Positions 27,003-34,688 of a DNA stretch of 64,000 bases are shown one piece after another. Position 1 is the stretch's first letter. Every line of letters starts with the position of its first letter. Origin of the DNA: Sedimentisphaerales bacterium (lineage in GTDB: Bacteria; Planctomycetota; Phycisphaerae; Sedimentisphaerales; SM23-30); assembly GCA_028281535.1 (NCBI GenBank), contig JANQJS010000059.1, positions 57,706-121,705 of the forward strand, read 5' to 3'. A program made the position numbers and the translations under genes. The notes beneath the pieces were generated by a model, which searched no databases, was not told where the DNA came from, and saw only the letters and a program-made list of their open reading frames with translations.

Positions 27003-28289
27003 TTAATAAACAATATCAAATTGGAACCAGGTTTTGGTTCGGTCACCTTCACCAGATTTACCATTGTAATCAGCGAACTTAACGAGGAATTTTACATTTT
27101 TGTTGATTTTCTTTGCTAAGGCGATGTCCAGTTCTTCACCATATTCTGATGCACCACTATCAGCATCAAACCAGTGGTATACAACCGTTCCCATGAAACC
27201 TAATGGAAGTTGAGTTCCAGCGACGACATAGAAATCTTCAATACCTGTTTCAGGTGTTGCCAGGAATCGATCAGCCCAGCCATTGAATTTGTGTAGTGTG
27301 GCCAGCGGTGTTCTAAAAGCGCTACCTTGCGTTCCTGCTCCATCACCATCTTCACCTAGGATTTCAAGGCCGGCACCAATTTTTGATTTACCCGATACAA
27401 GTATAACTTCGTATAGTTGATAGTCTGCATCGTAACTAAGTGGGCTATTGTCGCCTTCGCTTTGAGTTGCGTAAGAAACGGTATATTTCACAGACGTGTT
27501 GTCGCTTACTTTATTATTGCCTGTGACTCGCACACCAAAGGTATCGGTTGAATTTGCTGCCGAGTTATCAAAGTCAAGTAAATAGGCAAAGCCTGTTACC
27601 TTTAATTCTTTATTACCAGTTGATACATTGATGATATGTGAGTTGGATTCAAAATCACGATCAGCATCTGGGCCAAAAATACGATTAATATCCCAGAGGT
27701 AGCTGTAATGGACGTTGACATCTTTGCCAAGTTTTCCTTTAATTGTCGCGGCGTCAAAAGTTTGTTCATTTTGTCGCCAGCCAACGTTACCAACAAAACG
27801 TGCATCATCTAAAATAATTCGTTGTCGACCAAAAATAATTTCAATGCCGTCTTGTGTGTATTTCACAAAGGCTTGATTTATTTCAGTATCTTCAGGATCG
27901 GCGACAACGGCTTTGCCTCCATTTGAATTTAAGCCCGCGGCATTGTAGCGGTCGTCGTCAAAGCTACGAATATCTTCAACATCAACATGAAAGGTAAAAC
28001 CACGATATGTTTTTGTTGTATAGCCTAAGCGTAGACGCTCTGTATATGCTTCAGAATCGGCAAAGCCATCTTGGTCTACAAGTTCGGCGCGAACACGAAT
28101 ATTAATGCTGATATCTCCATGAAGTAGAGCGTCTTTAAAGGTTTTAGGTTCGTCTTTTGCTAAAACTTGTGTTGTGCTTATGACTGTAATCAAGCAAGCT
28201 AAGAGTAGTGTAAATTTGTGTGGGAGTCGTAAAGGGGAGTTTGTTATGCGAGTCCGTTGTGCTGTTGCGCCTTCAGTGTAGTTGTTCAT
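27003..28289 (-). CDS. Outer-membrane beta-barrel porin (alginate-export/OprP-like fold)
   Basis: 428 residues. The ATG at 28289 is preferred because GGAG precedes it; an in-frame start 24 nt upstream is possible. After a signal peptide ending around TTQVLAK, the protein shows alternating barrel strands typical of the alginate-export-type porin family: SINIRVRAELVDQDG, YTERLRLGYTTKTYRGFTFHV and IEIIFGRQRIILDDARFVGNVGWRQNEQTFDA. The C-terminus ends in FQFDIVY, with an aromatic terminal residue as in outer-membrane proteins. As first gene of the Nrt operon it probably admits the same anion across the outer membrane. Confidence 0.78.
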   Translation of the reverse strand: MNNYTEGATAQRTRITNSPLRLPHKFTLLLACLITVISTTQVLAKDEPKTFKDALLHGDISINIRVRAELVDQDGFADSEAYTERLRLGYTTKTYRGFTFHVDVEDIRSFDDDRYNAAGLNSNGGKAVVADPEDTEINQAFVKYTQDGIEIIFGRQRIILDDARFVGNVGWRQNEQTFDAATIKGKLGKDVNVHYSYLWDINRIFGPDADRDFESNSHIINVSTGNKELKVTGFAYLLDFDNSAANSTDTFGVRVTGNNKVSDNTSVKYTVSYATQSEGDNSPLSYDADYQLYEVILVSGKSKIGAGLEILGEDGDGAGTQGSAFRTPLATLHKFNGWADRFLATPETGIEDFYVVAGTQLPLGFMGTVVYHWFDADSGASEYGEELDIALAKKINKNVKFLVKFADYNGKSGEGDRTKTWFQFDIVY

Positions 28290-28379
28290 GAATTCTCCAT
28301 TATCATAATTCATTTTTTCGAAGATTTAATTTCCTTGTCACTCTTTGTTTAAAGTTTGTCCGGACAGCATGTATGTAAG

Positions 28380-28394
28380 CAAAGCCTATGCCAG
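28380..28394 (-). promoter_or_regulatory. Sigma-54 (RpoN) promoter for porin-Nrt operon
   Basis: Minus-strand TGGCATAGGCTTTGC fits TGGCAYR-N4-TTGC exactly, with the GG and GC elements at the required spacing and a T following. It lies about 90 nt upstream of the porin start, in the correct orientation. Confidence 0.72.
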
Positions 28395-28415
28395 AAATTT
28401 TATAGTACATATCAG

Positions 28416-28434
28416 ACCAAAAGGACTTTGGTCG
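28416..28434. promoter_or_regulatory. Inverted repeat, candidate activator site
   Basis: GACCAAA-5 nt-TTTGGTC, a perfect 7-bp repeat just upstream of the sigma-54 element. Enhancer-binding activators of sigma-54 use palindromic upstream sites. Confidence 0.45.
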
Positions 28435-28493
28435 AATTCAACAACAATTCCGTTAATACAATAGATATAAAAGATTTGATTTTCTTTGTTTAT

Positions 28494-28507
28494 GACCAAG
28501 TGTGGTC
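28494..28507. promoter_or_regulatory. Second GACCA...TGGTC inverted repeat
   Basis: GACCA-4 nt-TGGTC shares its half-site with the repeat 78 bp away (28416-28434), suggesting paired binding sites for one regulator. Confidence 0.35.
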
Positions 28508-28759
28508 AATTGCTTTTTCAGGGGTTTATGTGGAATTAATTCAAGGATTTTACAAAATGTAAATATTTGGTTGGTTTTCGCCAATCTTTGGTAAAATACG
28601 TAATGGTAATGGCAATGTTGATATGCTACCAAATGGTAAGGGTGTGGTAGGGTAGACTAGTAGAATCATATGTTTTGTCAGGGAGCCTTATTTAAACGAT
28701 TATTCAATATAGATAAAGGTGATAGGGTAGAAATATTTCATCAACTTAGGCTAATTTCC

Positions 28760-28788
28760 TTGACCATCCGCGACGTGCATTATATATT
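28760..28788 (+). promoter_or_regulatory. Sigma-70-type promoter for dksA-like gene
   Basis: TTGACC (28760-28765), a 17-nt spacer and TATATT (28783-28788), each 5/6 to consensus, 78 nt before the ATG at 28867. Confidence 0.65.
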
Positions 28789-28866
28789 TGCCTAGCTCGC
28801 ATCATTGGGAGTGGCGAATAGAGCCTATTAAGAGTTAACCCGATATTCTATAGGATTTTATGAGAC

Positions 28867-29442
28867 ATGGCAGAGGCTAAAAAAACAAAAAAGACAACAA
28901 AAAAAGCAACCAAGAAGAAAACAACTGCCAAGAAGACTGAAGCCAAGCGGACCGAGGTGCGTAAGAAGGTTACTCGCAAGCCTCCTAAATCAGATATTAA
29001 TGATGACCCAAACTTCAAGCCTTTATCTCAAGATGAGGTCGATGATTACTATAAGCAGCTGATTCAATTGCGTCGTGAGTTATTGGGTAATGTAGACCAG
29101 ATGCGTAGTGAGGCCTTGAAGGATAGTCGGCAGGAATCTTCAGGGGATTTATCCAGTATGCCGATTCATATGGCAGATATTGGTACCGATAACTATGAAC
29201 AGGAATTTACCTTGGGGCTCATCGAAAGTGAGCGTAAAATGCTCAAGGATATTGATTTTGCTTTAAAGAAAATCGAGGAAAATACCTATGGTATATGTGA
29301 GGCTACAGGTGTTTCCATCGGTCGAGCTCGTTTGGATGCCAAACCATATGCAAAATATTGCATAGATTATGCGAGGAAACTTGAAAAAGGTTTGGTCAAG
29401 GAAATGACTGATAACGATACTGATGAAGAAGCCATTTCTTAG
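28867..29442 (+). CDS. TraR/DksA-family protein with half of its zinc cysteines and a Lys-rich N-terminus
   Basis: 191 residues. The first 45 are a Lys/Thr/Ala-rich, histone-H1-like tail. Then comes the DksA coiled coil (VDDYYKQLIQLRRELLGNVDQM) and the C-terminal finger region YGICEATGVSIGRARLDAKP..YCIDYARK. Canonical members have CxxC...CxxC; here each second Cys is replaced (CxxT and CxxY), as in zinc-independent DksA paralogues. DksA-type proteins bind the RNA polymerase secondary channel and tune rRNA and stress promoters. The next gene is lspA. Confidence 0.82.
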   Translation: MAEAKKTKKTTKKATKKKTTAKKTEAKRTEVRKKVTRKPPKSDINDDPNFKPLSQDEVDDYYKQLIQLRRELLGNVDQMRSEALKDSRQESSGDLSSMPIHMADIGTDNYEQEFTLGLIESERKMLKDIDFALKKIEENTYGICEATGVSIGRARLDAKPYAKYCIDYARKLEKGLVKEMTDNDTDEEAIS

Positions 29443-29532
29443 ATGATATTTAGCGATATCGTATTGATATCCTTTGTAAATGAATGATCATTTGGTACAG
29501 TTGTATCAAATCCTTTTCTAAAAAAGGGCAGC

Positions 29533-30126
29533 ATGTCCACCGATTCAAAAACATCTTCCGAGAGAGATACCTCTAAAACTGATCCGCAAATGCAAGGCCC
29601 TTTAAGAACCTGGTCCGCTTTTTTTTGCGGGAAGGCCCATTTGATATTTTGGTCACTAGCTATACTAGGTTTTGTATTAGATTATGTTACCAAAGAATGG
29701 GCTCTTAAAAATATTGGGCCCGATGAATATGGCAATATTCGGTTTGTAAATATCATTGAAGATTACGTGCGATTTGTACTTGTGTTCAACGAAGGGGCCT
29801 CATGGGGTATTTTATCTGGTAAGACAGGATTGCTCCTCGCTGGTTCTGCTGTTGCTTTGGTGTTTGTTTTTTGGTTATTTGTTACGTTACACCGAAGGCA
29901 GAGAGTTGCTCAAGTTGCATTAGGGATGCTTCTGGGAGGGGCTATGGGGAATACATATGATCGGATATTTCGCAATGGTCGAGTGGTTGATTTCTTTGAA
30001 GTTAATTTTCATTTCCCACCTTTTGATCCATTTCCGGCATTTAATGTCGCTGATACTTTGCTATGTGTAGGTGTTGGGATTCTCATTCTTACGATGATTT
30101 TTACTAAAAAGTCATTACCTCATTAA
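29533..30126 (+). CDS. lspA: Lipoprotein signal peptidase (signal peptidase II)
   Basis: 197 residues, four membrane helices. It has an extra cytoplasmic N-terminus of about 35 residues before the first helix (LIFWSLAILGFVLDYVTKEWAL). Conserved parts are VLVFNEGASWGILSG, GGAMGNTYDRIFRNGRVVDFFEV and FPAFNVADTLLCVGVGIL, giving the two catalytic aspartates in VVDF and NVAD. It cleaves prolipoproteins after lipidation; several lipoproteins in this window would be substrates. It lies 90 nt downstream of the dksA-like gene. Confidence 0.93.
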   Translation: MSTDSKTSSERDTSKTDPQMQGPLRTWSAFFCGKAHLIFWSLAILGFVLDYVTKEWALKNIGPDEYGNIRFVNIIEDYVRFVLVFNEGASWGILSGKTGLLLAGSAVALVFVFWLFVTLHRRQRVAQVALGMLLGGAMGNTYDRIFRNGRVVDFFEVNFHFPPFDPFPAFNVADTLLCVGVGILILTMIFTKKSLPH

Positions 30127-30419
30127 TAGCTCCATTTTTCAGTTTTACTCTATTTTATACCCAGGTACATCATTATTGCTCTTTATCGCGATGATCGCAT
30201 GTAAGGTGTTGTAAATAATGTGTTTAAAATAAATTTATAATTAGCTGGTTAAATGAGATGAATCGTGGCTGGGATTTTGGTAAAATATTTATCCGGTTAT
30301 CCATCTATTGTGATTTCGTCGATATCTCGGCGGTTCTTGTTAGTATTCTTTGATTTGTCACATACAAATCTAAAAAGTTTGAAAAGTAGCGTAATTGGTT
30401 CACTAATGGAGGAAAGAAG

Positions 30420-32609
30420 ATGTTGTATAAAAAGTTGCATCAATGGGTTTTGTTGATAGTTATTGGTTTTTCCACTTCATCACTTTGGGCGCAACCCTGC
30501 AGTGTTGTGGGAAATGGATTGGGGACCGTTAACTTGCCTGCAAGTTGTTCGTTTCAGCAAACTGCCGGTCAAATGCAAATCGTCGAAGGGTTGCCACAAG
30601 GCACGACTATTAATATTAGTCCTCAATTTTCTAGCCACACCAATCGAAATAAAACGTCGGGCGGATCGTTGTGCGGTGGTATTTATGTTTTCGATACATC
30701 AGTACAACTGACGATGTCAGGCACTGGGGCACTCAATACGTTTTCAAGAGTATTAACGGGAACAGCTACCATTGAAGTACATACTGGTGAACAGTCGCCA
30801 GGGAAAACACAACAGCATTTTGATACTGAAATGATCAGTATGAATTTAGAAATCTTCGGTGATCCGGATTTTGATTTCTTATTTCTTAGAGGCGGTAATG
30901 GAAATGGTTTGCCAAGTCCTGGTGAAACCACATTAACACGTCTGCCTTCTGGTAATTTCAATGTCGATAGTTTCTTTGATATTGAATATCAAATCGAATT
31001 TCAGGGAGCACCTGGCAGTGCATTAGAAGGCATGCAAGGGACCACGACAGGCAATGTTCGTATGCAACAGGGTGAAACGCCTCCAGCAAACCATAATTTT
31101 GGTTTAAACCATCAATCCTTAGGTAATGCTGCTTTGACTCTTGATGCGACGACGGGTCACTTAACGGTGTCGAATATCGGATCATCAGGAGAAGATGGTG
31201 TATCAATTGATGGAGGCGAAGGTACTCAAGGTTTTTGGATTGGGGTTGATTTTGGTCCTGCAGGATCTTTGTTGCCTGGAAGTCAATTTATTGTCGATAG
31301 TTTTTTTGATATTGAGTATCGCATTCAGGAAACAGATGGAGGGCGAGCAGGGGTGTCCATTGTACCCAATGGTTGTCATCCAGAACTTATTCGTGTTGAA
31401 TTACTCAATCAAGGTAACGTCGTTGATAGCAAAGAATTTGATAAAGCAGCCATGGCTAGTGGTGATCACTTAGTTGTTTCTAATATTGGTTCCTCTGGTC
31501 AGGATGGTGTTCGAATTAAGGATGGCGGGAGTTTTAACGTCGATAGTTTCTTTGATATAGAATATCGAATTGATTTCAGTGAAATCCAAGGTAATCCCCC
31601 AGTGTTAGCTGATCAGATTCGTGTTATCCCTCTAGATGGATGTGATGCTGGAATAGCGAATCATAGCCATCATGGGCATGTTACCGTATTGAAAGCTGTA
31701 GCTCACAGTCATCACCACCATGGGCATGTCACTATATTGAAAGCTATGGGGACAACAAGTGATGCTGGAGGACCTGGTACATTTACGATTCAATCAGAAG
31801 CATTAGGGCTTTTTAATAGACCACATACCGCATTAGGCAACGGTCATTTAACCGTTTCTAATATTGGTTCATCAGGCTTAGATGGGGTCAGAAGTCATTT
31901 GGTCGTTTCAAATATCGGCTCATCGGGTCAAGATGGTGTGCGTCAGGAATTACCACCGGATAATATTGGTTCATCAGGTCTAGATGGTGTGCCTTTTGTT
32001 GTCGATTTTGGTCAATTAGGCAATCTGGTGCCTGGCAGTCATTTTGATGTCGATAGTTTTTTCGATATCACCTATTGTATTCGTGAAACCAATGGCGGTG
32101 GTGGGGGAGTCATTGTTAATCCCGGTACCTGCCTGTTTGAGAGTGTATTAGTAGAAGCGATGTTAGATGATGCTGTTGTTGATTCAGAAGTATTTCCTAT
32201 TGATCATCCAGCGATTCAAACACGTGATGCATTGATTGTTTCAAATATTGGTTCTTCAGGTCAAGATGGCGTTCGAGTTAATCTAGGTGGCGGTGATTTT
32301 AATGTCGATAGTTTCTTTGATATTGATTATCAGATTGAATTTTCAGGTACAACGATTTTAGGTCATACACCTGTAAACGCAAATCGTATTCGCATGACCA
32401 TTCAAGGTGGCGATCCTACATGTACGCCTGATAATAGTTCTGTTGGATTCAGAGCAGGTGGGCTGAGTGAATTTGCAATACAAAATGCACCGCAATGTGG
32501 TGATTTGGATCATCCTTCACCTATCGGTGATTTAAACTTTGATTGCGTCGTCAATATTATTGACCTGTCAATCTTTAGCCAGTTCTGGTTATTAAGTACT
32601 TTCCCATAA
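30420..32609 (+). CDS. Secreted repeat protein with SNIGSSGxDGV / VDSFFDIxY modules and dockerin-like tail
   Basis: 729 residues. GGAGGAAAG precedes the ATG; the signal peptide ends at LWAQ. The body carries six copies of a SNIGSSGxDGV motif and five of FxVDSFFDIxYxI. They are organised as two alternating module types, one ending in an acidic/Gly region, the other with ETxGGxxGV and a Cys. Between the copies lies a His-rich duplicate (HSHHGHVTVLKAVAHSHHHH, about residues 416-440). The C-terminus is a single dockerin-like Ca-binding repeat (GDLNFDCVVNIIDLSIFSQF). Function unknown; extracellular structural or adhesive role inferred. Confidence 0.7.
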   Translation: MLYKKLHQWVLLIVIGFSTSSLWAQPCSVVGNGLGTVNLPASCSFQQTAGQMQIVEGLPQGTTINISPQFSSHTNRNKTSGGSLCGGIYVFDTSVQLTMSGTGALNTFSRVLTGTATIEVHTGEQSPGKTQQHFDTEMISMNLEIFGDPDFDFLFLRGGNGNGLPSPGETTLTRLPSGNFNVDSFFDIEYQIEFQGAPGSALEGMQGTTTGNVRMQQGETPPANHNFGLNHQSLGNAALTLDATTGHLTVSNIGSSGEDGVSIDGGEGTQGFWIGVDFGPAGSLLPGSQFIVDSFFDIEYRIQETDGGRAGVSIVPNGCHPELIRVELLNQGNVVDSKEFDKAAMASGDHLVVSNIGSSGQDGVRIKDGGSFNVDSFFDIEYRIDFSEIQGNPPVLADQIRVIPLDGCDAGIANHSHHGHVTVLKAVAHSHHHHGHVTILKAMGTTSDAGGPGTFTIQSEALGLFNRPHTALGNGHLTVSNIGSSGLDGVRSHLVVSNIGSSGQDGVRQELPPDNIGSSGLDGVPFVVDFGQLGNLVPGSHFDVDSFFDITYCIRETNGGGGGVIVNPGTCLFESVLVEAMLDDAVVDSEVFPIDHPAIQTRDALIVSNIGSSGQDGVRVNLGGGDFNVDSFFDIDYQIEFSGTTILGHTPVNANRIRMTIQGGDPTCTPDNSSVGFRAGGLSEFAIQNAPQCGDLDHPSPIGDLNFDCVVNIIDLSIFSQFWLLSTFP

Positions 32610-32633
32610 AATTTATGGATTTCAAAGGAGGCT

Positions 32634-32669
32634 GGCCTGTTGGGTGTCAAAGCTCAGCAGGCCTTTTTT
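32634..32669 (+). terminator. Intrinsic terminator after secreted repeat protein
   Basis: GGCCTGTTG (32634-32642) pairs with CAGCAGGCC (32655-32663; one G-U), followed by six T residues. It overlaps the 3' end of the convergent recQ gene. Confidence 0.8.
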
Positions 32670-34458
32670 ATGAAATGTACTCTTTGATTGCTTCGAGCAT
32701 TTCTTTACCATATTGCTGGCATTTTTTTTCGCCTACGCCATGGACTTGTAAAAATTCTTTTTTTGTCGTGGGTTTGAGTCGTGCCATGTCGCGCAGTGAG
32801 GTGTCAGCAAATATGATGAAAGGCGGGACATTTTTTTCGCTCGCTAAATTAGCACGATGTTTTCTTAAAATATCAAATAAATCTTTATCTACATTTTCCC
32901 ATGAAGCAGCAGCTATCTTTGAAACTTTTCTCTCTTTGGATTTTTCCTTCGGCTTTAATAATTTGGGTGTCTGGTTGCCTTTAAGAACTTCTACGCCTGT
33001 TTCAGTTAAAAATAAGATATTATATTCACCAACTTTTTTGATATAGCCCTGGCTGACCAGTTGTTCGGTCCAATCGTGCACGGTTTGTTTGGGGTAGTCA
33101 CTGAGCAGGCCATAGGTGCTTAAGAGATCATGCTGATATTCCATGATACGTTTGTCTTTGGAACCTACCAGTACCATGGCGGTATAGCTTGCACCAAATT
33201 GTTGATCGAGCCTGATGATGCAGGATAGAATTTTTTGGGATATTGTGAGTGAATCATTGATTGTTTCAACTTCCCCCAGACAAACATCACATGCCTGACA
33301 ATTATCTTTGTCAAGTTCCTGTCCAAAATACTTAAGAATGGCTTGGTGTTTGCACTGACCGCTATTGCAGAATTGATAGATGCTGTTCAATTTTTCCATA
33401 GCAATGTCTTTGGCTTTGTCGCCCAGTTCATTCATGAAACTTTTCCAGATGCCGTAATCACCACCACCAAATAAAAGCGTGCATTCGGCTTCCAAACCAT
33501 CACGTCCTGCACGGCCACTTTCCTGTTGATAATGTTCCAGTGATTTTGGCATGCCAGTATGAATAATAAAACGAACATTAGATTTGTCGATGCCCATGCC
33601 AAATGCGATGGTTGCCACGATGACATCTACCTTTTCTTTAATAAATTGATCTTGATGCTTTTTGCGTTTTTCATCTGCCATGCCAGCGTGGTAGGGTGCC
33701 GCTTTGATACCATTTTTCTTGAGCTGTTTGCACAAGCTTTCAACGTCTTTACGCCTGATACAATAAATAACACCCGATTCGTTCGGGTGTCTTTCGAGTA
33801 CCTCCATGACTTGGCTGATGACTGTTTTGCGAGACTGGACTTTGTAAATGAGATTCGGGCGATCAAAGCTGCCGATGAGCATATTGGGATCTTTGAGTTT
33901 GAGTTGCTGGGCAATGTCGTCGCGTACTTGCTCGGTGGCTGTTGCGGTATAAGCCCCAATGGGGATGTCTGGAAAAAGTTTTCTGAGTTGACCTAATTGA
34001 CGATACTCTGGTCTGAAATCATGCCCCCAAATGCTCACGCAATGGGCTTCATCAATCGCGATAAATGAAATGTTAATGTTTGACAGAGTCTCGAGAAAAC
34101 GATCTGATAATAGTCGTTCAGGGGCCAGGTATAACAATTTTAGTTCTTGCTTATAAATCTGTTGGAACACTTCTTGTTGGTCTTCATAGGATAATGAGCT
34201 ATCTAGCCTTGCCGCGAAAATCCCGCAATCATTCAGTGCATCCACTTGATCTTTCATAAGCGAAATCAGAGGCGATACAACAAGCGTGACACCATCAAGT
34301 GCCATGGCAGGCACCTGAAAGCATAGAGATTTTCCGCCACCTGTTGGTAGAACAGTGATGGCATCGCGTCCTTGCAGAATACTCTCAATCGCTTCTTCCT
34401 GAAGAGGGCGAAAAGAATCATATCCCCAATATTTTTTTAATATTTCAAATTTGTTCAT
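32668..34458 (-). CDS. recQ: ATP-dependent DNA helicase RecQ
   Basis: 596 residues from the ATG at 34458, chosen because MNKFEILKKYWGYDSFRPLQ is the family N-terminus; the frame stays open 45 codons further up. Motif 0/I: FRPLQEEAIESILQGRDAITVLPTGGGKSLCFQ. DEAH box: IAIDEAHCVSIWGHDFRPEY. Motif VI: HYQQESGRAGRDG. The RQC zinc site includes CNSGQCKH and CQACDVC. A C-terminal HRDC domain (LRKHRANLASEKNVPPFIIF, VHGVGEKKCQQYG) follows. It unwinds DNA 3' to 5' in recombination and fork repair. Confidence 0.96.
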   Translation of the reverse strand: MNKFEILKKYWGYDSFRPLQEEAIESILQGRDAITVLPTGGGKSLCFQVPAMALDGVTLVVSPLISLMKDQVDALNDCGIFAARLDSSLSYEDQQEVFQQIYKQELKLLYLAPERLLSDRFLETLSNINISFIAIDEAHCVSIWGHDFRPEYRQLGQLRKLFPDIPIGAYTATATEQVRDDIAQQLKLKDPNMLIGSFDRPNLIYKVQSRKTVISQVMEVLERHPNESGVIYCIRRKDVESLCKQLKKNGIKAAPYHAGMADEKRKKHQDQFIKEKVDVIVATIAFGMGIDKSNVRFIIHTGMPKSLEHYQQESGRAGRDGLEAECTLLFGGGDYGIWKSFMNELGDKAKDIAMEKLNSIYQFCNSGQCKHQAILKYFGQELDKDNCQACDVCLGEVETINDSLTISQKILSCIIRLDQQFGASYTAMVLVGSKDKRIMEYQHDLLSTYGLLSDYPKQTVHDWTEQLVSQGYIKKVGEYNILFLTETGVEVLKGNQTPKLLKPKEKSKERKVSKIAAASWENVDKDLFDILRKHRANLASEKNVPPFIIFADTSLRDMARLKPTTKKEFLQVHGVGEKKCQQYGKEMLEAIKEYIS

Positions 34459-34596
34459 AATTATTTTGTTAGTGGAATTATCAGCTATCATGCCATATTT
34501 TTCATCGAAACAAAATAGAATTATAAGAAAAAAATGGAATGTCGATTTTTGGAGTGTTAGTGAAGAAAAATCCAAGGTATACAAAGAAATCAAGAG

Positions 34597-34624
34597 TTGA
34601 CATTTGATCCTCGAAAGCTATAGA
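34597..34624 (+). promoter_or_regulatory. Sigma-70-type promoter for giant beta-helix gene
   Basis: TTGACA (34597-34602, perfect) and TATAGA (34619-34624) with 16-nt spacing, about 65 nt before the start at 34689. It lies in the divergent gap next to recQ. Confidence 0.6.
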
Positions 34625-34688
34625 ATACGGCTAATGGCCGATATAAATAATGTCATGGATGATGTTAAGGCTCACATGGAGGTGTGAT

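Larger units (their letters stand above)
28290..28866. other. Divergent regulatory region, porin-Nrt operon / dksA-like gene
   Basis: 577 nt without a credible gene. It contains the sigma-54 site and upstream inverted repeats for the minus-strand operon, and a sigma-70-type promoter for the plus-strand gene, each listed separately. A further small palindrome, TACCAAATGGTA, is near 28628-28639. Confidence 0.6.

Noticed and set aside
28356..28562. 68-residue plus-strand ORF upstream of the dksA-like gene
   Set aside because: It overlaps the sigma-54 promoter and inverted repeats, has no ribosome-binding site and no protein-like composition.
31195..31473. Overlapping +1 frame in the repeat protein, considered as a frameshifted gene
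   Set aside because: The main frame is unbroken over 729 codons with regular repeats; the other frame only mirrors repeat DNA.
32615..33046. 143-residue plus-strand ORF opposite recQ, and a similar one at 33559-33996
   Set aside because: Antisense shadows of the well-conserved RecQ coding frame.
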